Below, in pieces: positions 1-11,700 of a DNA stretch of 64,000 nt (within the stretch, counting starts at the first letter, position 1; each line of letters begins with the position of its first letter). Below the pieces are notes generated by a model. It had not been told where the DNA came from. It saw nothing but the letters and a program-made list of their open reading frames with translations, and ran no database searches. This DNA comes from Liolophura sinensis (taxonomy: Eukaryota > Mollusca > Polyplacophora > Chitonida > Chitonidae). Position numbers and translations under genes: made by a program. The DNA lies in NCBI RefSeq assembly GCF_032854445.1, contig NC_088295.1:54479249-54543248 (forward strand), given 5' to 3'.

Positions 1-149
1 GCTAAAACGATCAAAGGTAAAATTTATTGCACTCAATGATCTAGACTTCAGCACACAGTGTCAGTCATGTGTCAGATCAGTAAGGTTAAACTGTTGCTTT
101 TTGTTCTTCTTCCTAAAGAAAACAGTATATGTATTTCTTTGTTCAATAC

Positions 150-903
150 CTCCAAACATGCCATCTGGGTTGCGCAGTTTGATAACCTCCACAGCTGGAG
201 ATTCGCCATCTGGGTCATCCTGACCCCCATACTCCACACTCTCCTGACGAATACTCTTTAACAGGGACACACACCACTGCCGCCAGGACATCCACGTTAA
301 GTATTTGTTCTTCAGCCCAACAGCACTGCTTAAAACACTGGGTAAGCAACATATACATATTATTTTACATCAAGAAAAACATTGTACCTGTCCAGCATAA
401 AAAACATATCACTTCTTAGTCTAGACAACAGTCCTCAAATTGTGTAAATTCATTTATTTTATTTATTTATCTGTCTGTTGCTTACCACAATATTTAGGAA
501 TTTAGATGAAGGCTATCAGTTTTATGACTGAAGAATATTGGACTCTCTACATAAACCACCAACCTTTGGTAACTTACTGCCAAACTTTCCCATGTCACCA
601 CTGGACACCACACAGGTGGAAGACAAGTGTTCTTGCTTACTATTATCAATTATGGCCTCAAATAAGAATTGTGAGAGTGGAAGATGGAATGACATAGCAT
701 ACAAGTGGTGTTAAAATTATAATCTTTGTTGAACATACAGGCAGAGGATTAATTGTGACAAATCAGCTCTTACTTCCTCAAGGCATAGCTCCTCTGAGAT
801 TCTGATGTTTCCATGAACTTGAGGATAAAGTACTGAGCTGGTATTGCTAGAACGAGCAAACTGAACTGGAAGACAGCTACACGATCTAAGGGCATCATGA
901 CAT
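150..903 (-). CDS. Partial unidentified membrane protein gene (two internal exons)
   Basis: Two exons read on the minus strand with matching phases: 903-774 (acceptor TTTTCAG, donor GTAAGAG) and 325-150 (acceptor TTTTAAGCAG, donor GTATTG). The joined frame is open for about 101 residues. It starts near VMMPLDRVAVFQFS, and a hydrophobic stretch through LLVLAIPAQYF looks like one transmembrane helix. A Trp-rich segment (TWMSWRQW) and an acidic segment (YGGQDDPDGE) follow. I do not recognise the family. The 5' exons should lie between 904 and about 2400, and the 3' part may run off the left edge. If the last donor is not used, the frame instead runs on to a stop at 61. The splice phases and the hydrophobic segment are seen directly; that this is a real gene is inferred. 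Confidence 0.5.
500..650 (+). repeat. Dispersed repeat, second family (diverged copy)
   Basis: This stretch (ATCAGTTTTATG, then ATAAACCACCAACCTTTGG, then CAAACTTTCCCATGTC) matches, imperfectly, blocks near 4060-4190, 7590-7800, 44260-44480 and 49400-49470. It is therefore a dispersed element distinct from the tRNA-derived SINE. No terminal repeats or target duplications could be defined, so class and ends are uncertain. Confidence 0.5.
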
Positions 904-2380
904 CTGAAAATGAACAACACACTGAGTAACAGGAGTTATAACAGCCTTTAGGCGTTTTGTTTCTTCAATCATGTTAATAAAGGAGTTCCGTATGGTGTTC
1001 AAATAACATCAACAATCCCCAAAAAATAAATAAAATTCAACTGGTGAAGGAGTTCAAGTCCTAGAATTTTATAGGGCATTGTGGCATCATTCTAATACAG
1101 TGTCTAGCAAGGCCCACAGCTAGTTCTTAAATACAATATGGTATTAACACTATGACGTGAATACTCATTAGAAAATTAACATGTGACGATTTCATATAAT
1201 TTTCTTTTGTTCATTTATATCAATATCATGTAAGACATGCAGTAAATGTAAATGTGTCATATTCATGAAATGACATTGTCGTCGTCATAGCAGGTCCACT
1301 ATGGTAGTACGTATGTCTATTCTAGTAGACAAATATGACTATGATGGGGTAAACTGGGACTATGCTACAGCACCTACGACTCCTTTCGATATGGTAAATA
1401 CTGCCACTTTGCATCTGTTAACATACTTTTTCCTCTCTTCAATTGCGACTTACAGGTAAGGAATAATGACTGTATTGCAATCGGTACCGTGACAGTGACG
1501 ACGATTAATAATGGCCTTATTAACTTTACAGTTATAAACTAAAGTAAAAATAAAATAGCCAAATGAATTTGACGTTGTATGGTTAACATATTTCATTAGG
1601 CTAAAAGTAACAATCAACAATGAAGCAATGCGCATACCTATGCATGTCTATAATGAAATATATTTTCTGACTATAACTTGCAACTGATATTGTGATAAGC
1701 CTGACAGTACTTATGCTGCAGTTCTAGTCAAAAATTCGGATTATATCGCAATCGCTCACCTCACCTGAATATTGATACTTTAACAGAAATGTCAGAACCA
1801 CACTTCAATAGCAGAAGTGAGAGCGAGCGTGTCTGCAGGCATGTTTATACGACTACGAAACTCCAGCAAATCGAAAATCGCCACGCAAACGTAAAAGTGT
1901 GTGACACTGACAGTATATGTGCCTATGGTGGCACAGAGGGAAATTCGTCAACTGCAGCCGTCGTCGTTCAGACGCTTTGGTCGATAGAAATCTCTGGTTG
2001 TCGCATACATCAATCAAAAACCCCAACAATCTTGCCTTTATGTACATAACTTTGTATATACAAGTAAACAATCGTTTTATAACTCTTTTATTGTGTACAA
2101 TGAAACTTGTGTAAACCAATCATGCTCGGTGCCACGAGAAAATGTCGGTTTTGACAAGATGTCATCTTAGGGAAGGCTCCATGTGCAACAACAACAGCCA
2201 CAGTTACCTGACTTGTGCAGGTACTTGGAACGCAAAATCGATTCCAAATGCCTGTGAGTTATGTATATATATATAGCTTGCAATTCAGAAACTACGACGG
2301 AATGCTAGCAAAGTACATGCATGTTCATTGAGGGGGGGAGCACTTTGGTCTTGACACGTCACATTTCAATCTCGCAGACA
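904..2380. other. Intergenic or 5' intron sequence
   Basis: AT-rich sequence with no long open frame. A minus-strand GTGAG-type donor near 1765 could end a 5' exon of the membrane-protein gene. Nothing else is supported. Confidence 0.3.
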
Positions 2381-2384
2381 AACC

Positions 2385-2420
2385 TAAGCCTGTGACGTCA
2401 CCGTTCTGCACACCAATGGA
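2385..2420. promoter_or_regulatory. Candidate divergent promoter core: CRE palindrome and CCAAT box
   Basis: A perfect CRE octamer TGACGTCA lies at 2393-2400 and a CCAAT motif (CACCAATGG) at about 2410-2418. They sit roughly 360 bp upstream of the aminotransferase start codon and on the 5' side of the minus-strand gene at 150-903, so the site may serve both. The motifs are seen; promoter function is inferred. A similar CRE plus CCAAT pair occurs near 29060-29092. Confidence 0.4.
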
Positions 2421-2771
2421 AAATCGGCCCTCGTAATCCTCTTGTAGCGAGTTGAAACTACTGTTGACGCGAGTAAGGCATGTAGGGTTGCAGTGTAGCT
2501 GACTTATTTTTGTAATTTCTGTTGTGAAAATGTAAATTTTTTATCAATATTTAGCTAATACCCCTTTCCTCGTTCCACGGCGATTATTTCTGCGTCTACG
2601 TGATAGTTACAACGTGTTCATTAATGTGATAGAAGACAGAAAATAATGTCTCTTTCAGGGTTATTCCCCTTGACGTGCATAGGAGTAGCAACCGAGTTTC
2701 ATTTTCTGTTACCGTAGGTTAACTGTTAATGTTAAATGTTTGCAGACACCAGTCTCAGTAATTTTGTAAAG

Positions 2772-5700
2772 ATGAGTAAAAGGGATTTTGGGTCATTTCA
2801 CTCTTCAAACGCAGAAGAACTCATCAATGCTTCAGAGGTAGGCGCTATTAAGTTGTGGTGGTATTTTACAGTTGATTGTGTCCCAGCTGTTTATAATTAT
2901 AGTTTACGGTAAATAACCCCAAATTTCGCCCCTAAAAGTGTATTTGAAAAAGGGCAAATTAATATTATATGATATTACCTTTTCAGTTATAGCAAGGGAT
3001 ATTTCCCTACCCATCATGTAATGGACGGGTGAGACATACAAGAAACATTGAATTTGACTACATTTGAAAAGGGGCATTCCTTACATTGCTCAGGAGTGGT
3101 CATAAGACAGAAAATTTTCAATGTGGCTTGCATGTTTAAGCCTCAGATTTGACTACGTTTACAGGGGTATTGTTGAAGTGGTAGAGGCATATCTGAGCTT
3201 AAAATTTCCTTTTCCTAATTAAGCCATTGTACACATTTTACCTGAAAGCTTGCACTACAACTGAATGACAGTCCATGTTAAATAGCCACCCAATCCCCCA
3301 CCACTAACAATGTACCCTTCAAACAGGTAAACCTGCGGATGGTCGTGGATTTTCTCCCGACATAATGCTGACCGCCATTGTATAAGTGAAATATTCTTGA
3401 GTATAGCGTAAAAAAACAATCAAATAAATAAATAAATAAATAACAAACAGGTAAACTTTGTTCTCCCTAATGGCCAACACCCTATGTGTTATTTGTGTTA
3501 TAGTACCCCTAGCATGAGTTAAACATGGAAGGTGAATTGGTATTTGAGTCTTTGGGGTACTGTTTCATGAGTAATATGTAGACATCAGTTTGAAATGCCA
3601 ATGCTCTATATATTACTTGTGATACAGTACCACAATCAAGATTTTAACATTGGAGTTGAGTTGGTGTTTGAGGCTTCAGGGCACTGTTTCACTAGTAATA
3701 TGTAGACAGTTTGGAATGTCAATGTTCTATATCTTACTTGTGTTATAGTACCCCAAACAAAATTTTAACAAAGGAGTTGAATTGCTGTTTGAGGCTTCGG
3801 AGTACTATAAGGCAACTATTATATATACACGAACTGTAGGGTCAAAAATGTTTCTCAACTAGCATTTGGTACAGTCTAGTTATACAAGCAGAGATTCAGC
3901 CTGTGCTGCGACATTTTTGGCAAGACTTTACTAGGGTAAAGCGACGTCAGGCCAGGTTTAGCTAATAGATCAATGTTTAATAGGCTGCTATATCATGATA
4001 TTACCTACATGTAGGGCCTGCCATGTTTGATTTGTTTCTTCACTTGGTCTTTACTTGATGAATTTTTCAGTTAAATGATGGCAGTCAGTTTTATGTGTGG
4101 AGGATATCAGGAATATGGAATAAACCACCTATCTTTGGCAAGTTATTGATGAACTTACCCACATCTTAGTAATGTACAGATATGCACACCACAGGAGCCT
4201 CCGTGGCTCAGGTGGTTAGCGCATTAGCACAGCGCAGTGACCTAGGAGTCTCTCACCAATGCGCTCGCTGTGAGTTCGAGTCCAGTTCATGCTGGCTTCC
4301 TCTCTGGCTGTAAGTGGGAAGGTCTGCTAGCAACCTGCAGATGGTCGTGGGTTTCCCCCGGACTTTGCCCGGTTTCCACCCACCATAATGCTGGCCGCCG
4401 TCGTATAAGTGAAATATTCTTGAGTACGGCCTAAAACACCAATCAAATAAATAAATAAATAAAGATATGCACACCACATTGTTGGGAGAAAAGTGGTCTT
4501 CAGTAAATATTAGACTATGCTAATGGCTGCATGAGTGCGGTTGAGGTTGACCTCACAAGTAGGGATAACAGGCTTTATTTCATAAAATATAATAAATACA
4601 GTTATGTTTTACTGCGTACATATCTGGATCGAATATTGAAAGATATGTAGGCCTTTTCATTCCATATGTGCATGCAGTCTGCACAGAATCTATAAAAGTT
4701 TCACAGTGACATGTTGCTTTGGAATTGCAAATACTAACTGGAAGTTTACATAACAAATATGCTTAATTGGCAGTTTACATAGCAAATATGTAAACTACCA
4801 GTTAGTATCTTCTGCCAGATAAGATGATCCCATAAAAAAATTGGCTTATTGCTACTCTGAAGTTTGTTGTCTTGCCTGATAAAATTTTCCGACTGATTTT
4901 GCTTCAGTATGTATCTTAACTTTCAGCCTTCAATAATATATTGTTTTTCCTTGCTTTAGGTCTGCTATAAACCACCAGATCAACCATTTGACGTGCCTAC
5001 TTTTACAGAGTATCATTCTGAGTCCATCCAGTTCGGAGCAAAGTGTCGCCAGAAACACTTTTACCTGGAGGTGAATATTGTTTCTCCTTGCTTTAGGCCT
5101 GCTATAAACTGCCAGATCAACCATTTGACGTGCCTACTTTTACAGAGTATCATTTTGAGTCCATCCAGTTCGGAGCAAAGTGTCGCCAGAAACACTTTTA
5201 CCTGGAGGTGAATATTGTTTCTCCTTGCTTTAGGTCTGCTATAAACCACCAGATCAACCATTTGACGTGCCTACTTTTACAGAGTATCATTTTGAGTCCA
5301 TCCAGTTCGGAGCAAAGTGTCGCCAGAAACACTTTTACCTGGAGGTGAATATTGTTTCTCCTTGCTTTAGGCCTGCTATAAACCACCAGATTAACCATTT
5401 GACGTGCCTACTTTTATAGCGTGTCATTCTGAGTCCATCCAGTTCGGAGCAAAGTGTCGCCAGAAACACTTTTACCTGGAGGTGAATATTGTTTCTCCTT
5501 GCTTTAGGCCTGCTATAAACCACCAGATCAACCATTTGACGTGCCTACTTTTATAGCGTGTCATTCTGAGTCCATCCAGTTCGGAGCAAAGTGTCGCCAG
5601 AAACACTTTTACCTGGAGGTGAATATAGTTTCTCCTTGCTTTAGGCCTGCTATAAACCACCAGATCAACCATTTGACGTGCCTGCTTTTATAGAGTATCA

Positions 5701-8700
5701 TTCTGAGTCCATCCAGTTCGGAGCAAAGTGTCGCCAGAAACACTTTTACCTGGAGGTGTCGCCAGAGACACTTTTACCTGGAGGTGAATATTGTTTCTCC
5801 TTGCTTTAGGCCTGCTATAAACTGCCAGATCAACCATTTGACATGCCTACTTTTATAGCGTGTCATTCTGAGTCCATCCAGTTCGGACCAAAGTGTTGCC
5901 AGAAACACTTTTACCTGGAGGTTAATATTGTTTCTCCTTGCTTTAGGCCTGCTATAAACCACCCGATCAACCATTTGACGTGCCTACTTTTATAGAGTAT
6001 CATTTTGAGTCCATCCAGTTCAGAGCAAAGTGTCGCCAGAAACACTTTTACCTGGAGGTGAATATTGTTTCTCCTTGCTTTAGGCCTGCTATAAACCACC
6101 AGATCAACCATTTGACGTGCCTACTTTTACAGAGTATCATTCTGAGTCCATCCAGTTCGGAGCAAAGTGTCGCCAGAAACACTTTTACCTGGAGGTGAAT
6201 ATTGTTTCTCCTTGCTTTAGGTCTGCTATAAACTGCCAGATCAACCATTTGACGTGCCTACTTTTATAGCGTGTCATTCTGAGTCCATCCAGTTCGGAGC
6301 AAAGTGTCGCCAGAAACACTTTTACCTGGAGGTGAATATTGTTTCTCCTTGCTTTAGGCCTGCTATAAACCACCAGATCAACCATTTGACGTGCCTACTT
6401 TTACAGAGTATCATTCTGAGTCCATCCAATTCGGAGCAAAGTGTCGCCAGAAACACTTTTACCTGGAGGTGAATATTGTTTCTCCTTGCTTTAGGTCTGC
6501 TATAAACCACCAGATCAACCATTTGACGTGCCTACTTTTATAGCGTGTCATTCTGAGTCCATCCAGTTCGGAGCAAAGTGTCGCCAGAAACACTTTTACC
6601 TGGAGGTGAATATTGTTTCTCCTTGCTTTAGGCCTGCTATAAACCACCCGATCAACCATTTGACGTGCCTACTTTTATAGCGTGTCATTATGAGTCCATC
6701 CAGTTCGGAGCAAAGTGTTGCCAGAAACACTTTTACCTGGAGGTGAATATTGTTTCTCCTTGCTTTAGGTCTGCTATAAACCACCAGATCAACCATTTGA
6801 CATGCCTACTTTTATAGCGTGTCATTATGAGTCCATCCAGTTCGGAGCAAAGTGTTGCCAGAAACACTTTTACCTGGAGGTGAATATTGTTTCTCCTTGC
6901 TTTAGGTCTGCTATAAACCACCAGATCAACCATTTGACGTGCCTACTTTTATAGCGTGTCATTCTGAGTCCATCCAGTTCGGAGCAAAGTGTCGCCAGAA
7001 ACACTTTTACCTGGAGGTGAATATTGTTTCTCCTTGCTTTAGGCCTGCTATAAACCACCAGATCAACCATTTGACGTGCCTACTTTTACAGAGTATCATT
7101 CTGAGTCCATCCAGTTTGGAGCAAAGTGTCGCCAGAGACACTTTTACCTGGAGGTGAATATTGTTTCTCCTTGCTTTAGGCCTGCTATAAACCACCAGAT
7201 CAACCATTTGACGTGCCTACTTTTATAGAGTATCATTCTGAGTCCATCCAGTTCGGAGCAAAGTGTCGCCAGAAACACTTTTACCTGGAGGTGAATATTG
7301 TTTTTCCTTGCTTTAGGCCTGCTATAAACCACCAGATCAACCATTTGACGTGCCTACTTTTACAGAGTATCATTCTGAGTCCATCCAGTTCGGAGCAAAG
7401 TGTCGCCAGAGACACTTTTACCTGGAGGTGAATATTTCATATCTCAGGTTCAGAATCCCTCAGATGATGGCAATCTGCATAAGGCTTCAGGATTCCAATC
7501 AGCAGCTAGTGACACAGTATCATAGTACAGTTTTCCTTTGTAAAGGATGTTGAGTTTTGATTGATTGACTGGTTGATTGACTGGTTGATTGGTTGTTCTT
7601 TGATGCCATTCTCAACAATTTTAGACTTAAATGGTGGTAGTCAATCTTGTAGGTGCAGGGAACCAATGTGCCTAGGGTAAACCTTCAACCTTTGGCATGT
7701 GGCTGGCGAAACTTATCCTCAATGAACAGAAGATTGTGAAAACAGCCCTATGTGGATATTATTGTCACCAACGCCCCTAAAGACAGCAGGTATCCCTGTC
7801 TAAGATTTAACCCACACTTAGTTTGCCTTTTGGTTAAGAGTTGCATAACTTACTCCTTGAGCTGCTCAGTCATACTTCCCATGGATTTTGGGATTTCCAT
7901 TACTGTTACCAATCTCTATACTGCTTGTAATGTGATATTCTCTGAAATTGTGTGAAAGATTTCAAACAATTTTATAATTCGGTGTTAATTCACAAACTTT
8001 ATAAAATATACGGTTACCATAGTGACCAAAAATATTGGTAAAAGTTTTTGTAAGTATCTTGATACTTATTGTTTTAAAAAATGTGATTGTATTGATCAAA
8101 TCTCTTCCTCTTGTATGTTTCTACTTTCAGGATAGCTGTACTTTTATTAATCATGGAGCCATGGGTGCAGTTCTTAAAGAAGCCATGGAAGTAGCCCAGG
8201 TATACATCAGATATTCTCTGGGTGTTTGCGATGGGGAAAAGGGAATATTACTAAAGCAACAGTGCCAAAGTTAGTGTAGGAAGTTGGTGACAAGTTTTTG
8301 CTTTAATGGAGGAAAAAACAAAAACAAATGAACATTATAGTCCATGAGCCAAGGACCAAAATTTCACATATTGCTACCACCCAGGGTGGCCAAATCTCCT
8401 TGCTATTTTTAAGTTGGCATATATCTTTAGTTGTTGTTTTGTTATGATAGCCCTCGCAGATCGGTAGTATTGTAGGGCTTATGCCCCCTTTAATAAACTT
8501 TGTCCAATGAGCTAACTCATACATTGCCAACGGTCATACTATAACAGTGCTATTTGAACTCCCAGTTAACTCTGGAACATAGTGCTTACCTTTTGGAATG
8601 TTTCCTTAACTTATTCAAGCTAATCTCCTCAAACATTAAGGCAGATTTGTTGATGAAAGATGACATTTTAGCCCTCTCGGGGTTGGGAGACGGGTGAGCT

Positions 8701-11700
8701 ACAGGGGGCTAGAAGGACTGAATTAGCAGTTTTCTTTGCAGCCAGAAAGCAACCAGAGAGAAGATATAAAGTTTATGCTTTTTAACATTTTAGGGCATTC
8801 TATCATGGTTGTGTTAACAACTGTTGACTTCAGGTCTGTATATCTGAATAGTAAATTCCAAATGGCACACATTTGGGGTCTACGACCCCAAATGGCACAT
8901 AGTTGGGGTCCATGACCCCAAATGCCAAAGGAAACTGCAAGACTTTTTATTCTTTGTCATTGACCTGTCAAGAAATAGGTTGTAAAAATTTGAAAAATGT
9001 TTGTCTGACATACACTCCATTATAGTGTTTTTTTCTCTGTTTTTTGGTTTAACTTCAAAGTAGACGTTTACACTGCAATGAGTATTTCAGAATAATTTAG
9101 TCCTTAACCTTAGTGTTTGGCGAAAGTTTCAATTACCATTATTCTTAATGGAAAGTCAAAAAGCTGATCAAAGCTTCGCTCTGACATTGTAGTTTTCAGA
9201 CTGGTAGATCTCAGGTAAGGAAATGAACTTTTACTTACCTGAGGTAATGTACCTTAGCTCACTGTAACAATGAGTGTAAATAAAAGAAGTACACAGCTGG
9301 GCATATAAACTGTTATCAACCCAGCTGAAAACCTTGCAAATCTTACATGTAAATGTAGAGGTCATCTGAATATTCAGCTAATAGCTAATACATGAAATAT
9401 AGACAAAACGTGGACTGCTAAATTTTCTTTGTTTCATAAACAATACAAACCACCCTTTTTAACTGGTCTTTTTAACTGAGAGTCCATGATATGCTGACGT
9501 TTCTCTTGCTTTTTGTAAATTTCCGCAACACCTTATAATGTGATCTTAATTTACTTCTACCGACCCTATAAACATGTTAGTTCCAATTACGTTTGGCCAC
9601 TTAAGGTGGTACCATTATCATGTCTGGCCCGTGGACTATTATCAGAAAGACAGTGGAAAACGGAATCTTGAAATAGGTGTTCTTATTTTTCAATATTTAT
9701 TTTGTTACTTAAAAAAAGTTTGATGTTCAGACTGTAAGGTGGGCTTGCTGGACATATTTTGGTGTGTAGTGCTTTATGTGTTTAACCCTGTGAGCCATAT
9801 ATCATCCTGTATCCTAATATTTAGAAGTGGCAGATCTACACAGAGAGCCAACCACTGAGGGTCATTGACAGAGAGCTTATTCCTCAACTGGTGCATTCCG
9901 CCAGGCGTTTGGCAAAATTTGTCAGTAAGTATTTCTCCAGCAAGAATTTAAATTTGTCAGTAAGTATTTCTCCAGCAAGAATTTAAATTTGTCAGTAAGT
10001 ATTTCTCCAGCAAGAATTTAAATTTGTCAGTAAGTATTTCTCCAGCAAGAATTTAAATTTGTCAGTAAGTATTTCTCCAGCAAGAATTTAAATTTGTCAG
10101 TAAGTATTTCTCCAGCAAGAATTTAAATTTGTCAGTAAGTATTTCTCTAGCAAGAATTTAAATTTGTCAGTAAGTATTTCTCTAGCAAGAATTTAAATTT
10201 GTCAGTAAGTATTTCTCCAGCAAGAATTTAAATTTGTCAGTAAGTATTTCTCCAGCAAGAATTTAAATTTGTCAGTAAGTATTTCTCTAGCAAGAATTTA
10301 AATTTGTCAGTAAGTATTTCTCCAGCAAGAATTTAAATTTGTCAGTAAGTATTTCTCCAGCAAGAATTTAAATTTGTCAGTAAGTATTTCTCTAGCAAGA
10401 ATTCAAATTTGTCAGTAAGTATTTCTCTAGTAAGAATTCAAATTTGTCAGTAAGTATTTCTCTAGTAAGAATTCAAATTTGTCAGTAAGTATTTCTCCAG
10501 CAAGAATTTTTTTATGCTACAACGTTTATTTGCCCTCCCATCATCATAGTGTTATGTTTGGATGATCACAATTCATATGTTATGTGTCCACACTCTTCGT
10601 GACATCACCTTGCCCAAACATTTCAACGCAGTGGGTTCAGTCCACATACGTGTAAATTTTTAAGTTTTCTGTATGTCAGGTCTGCACAAAATACGAAAAA
10701 GGATTATTGTGTGTTTTCTTACGATGTGCTGGAGTCCACATAATTCCAGTTGAATGACTTTAGAATTTATGAAATTTGACGAAAAGAATAACTAATATAG
10801 TTTCGAGTGGTTTGCCTTGATATGAAACTGATTTAAATCATGAATGATCTTTTTCGGCCTTTAGTATGTGGTCATTTCTTGTAGTACTGTTTAGAAATGT
10901 ACATTAAACTTGCCACATTTGGTAGTTTTCATGTCAAGAAAACAAAAGCAAATTTTTATCAACAGTAATCAATTATTAATTCAGACAAAAATTTATAGAA
11001 TCATATGTCCCACTTTTTGAAAAAAAAGGCTTACCTACATAACAAAGGTAACTTTGTTGTTATTTTCAGACTGTGACCCAAGTGAGCTTGTGTTAGTGGC
11101 CAATGTGTCCTCAGCTCTCAGTGCTGTGGTGAACAGTCTTCAGTTCCAGCCTGGAGAGAAGATCTTCTGCCTCAGTGTCACTTATGGTAAGGATCTAAGG
11201 TAGCTTAAGTGAAAAGTAAAAGAATTTTGATCATGTGCAACACTAAAATACCATTGTTTTTTTCGTGATAACTATAGATTATGAAAATTAATGGTTCTTA
11301 GTTATCCAGGTACAATGTATGCGTTCGACATAAGGCTCAGTCTTAACTTGATTTATATATTAAAATTAACCAGTGTTGTGTCATTAAACAAAGGCCTTGG
11401 TCACCTTCAACACGTAACATTATCACTTCAGAGAGGCCTCTGTAGCCGAGGTGGTTAGTGCCAGCGTGGTGTAATGACGCTGGAGGCTATCACCGATGAG
11501 GATATTGTGAGTTCAAGCCCGGCTCATGCTGGCTTCCTCTGTGGCTGTACGTGGGAAGGTCTTCAGCAACCTGCGGATGGTGGTCATGAGTTCCCCCATC
11601 ACCCCCACCCCCCTGCCCCCTATCACCCTCTCCCAGGCTCTGTGCGGTTTCCTCCCCACCACAATGCTGGACTCCATCATACAAGTGAAATAAGGCATAA

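Noticed and set aside
1789-2119. 86-aa and 88-aa open frames near 2 kb
   Set aside because: They overlap on opposite strands, with no splice context or similarity to known proteins.
4194-4270. tRNA gene
   Set aside because: The A- and B-boxes belong to the SINE head. No cloverleaf with an intact anticodon arm could be built, and copies are dispersed with target duplications.
4930-7344. Ladder of near-identical 66-aa minus-strand and 72-aa plus-strand open frames
   Set aside because: They repeat every 137 bp and are shadows of the exon array in other frames. The aminotransferase frame of the 111-nt exon explains the constraint.
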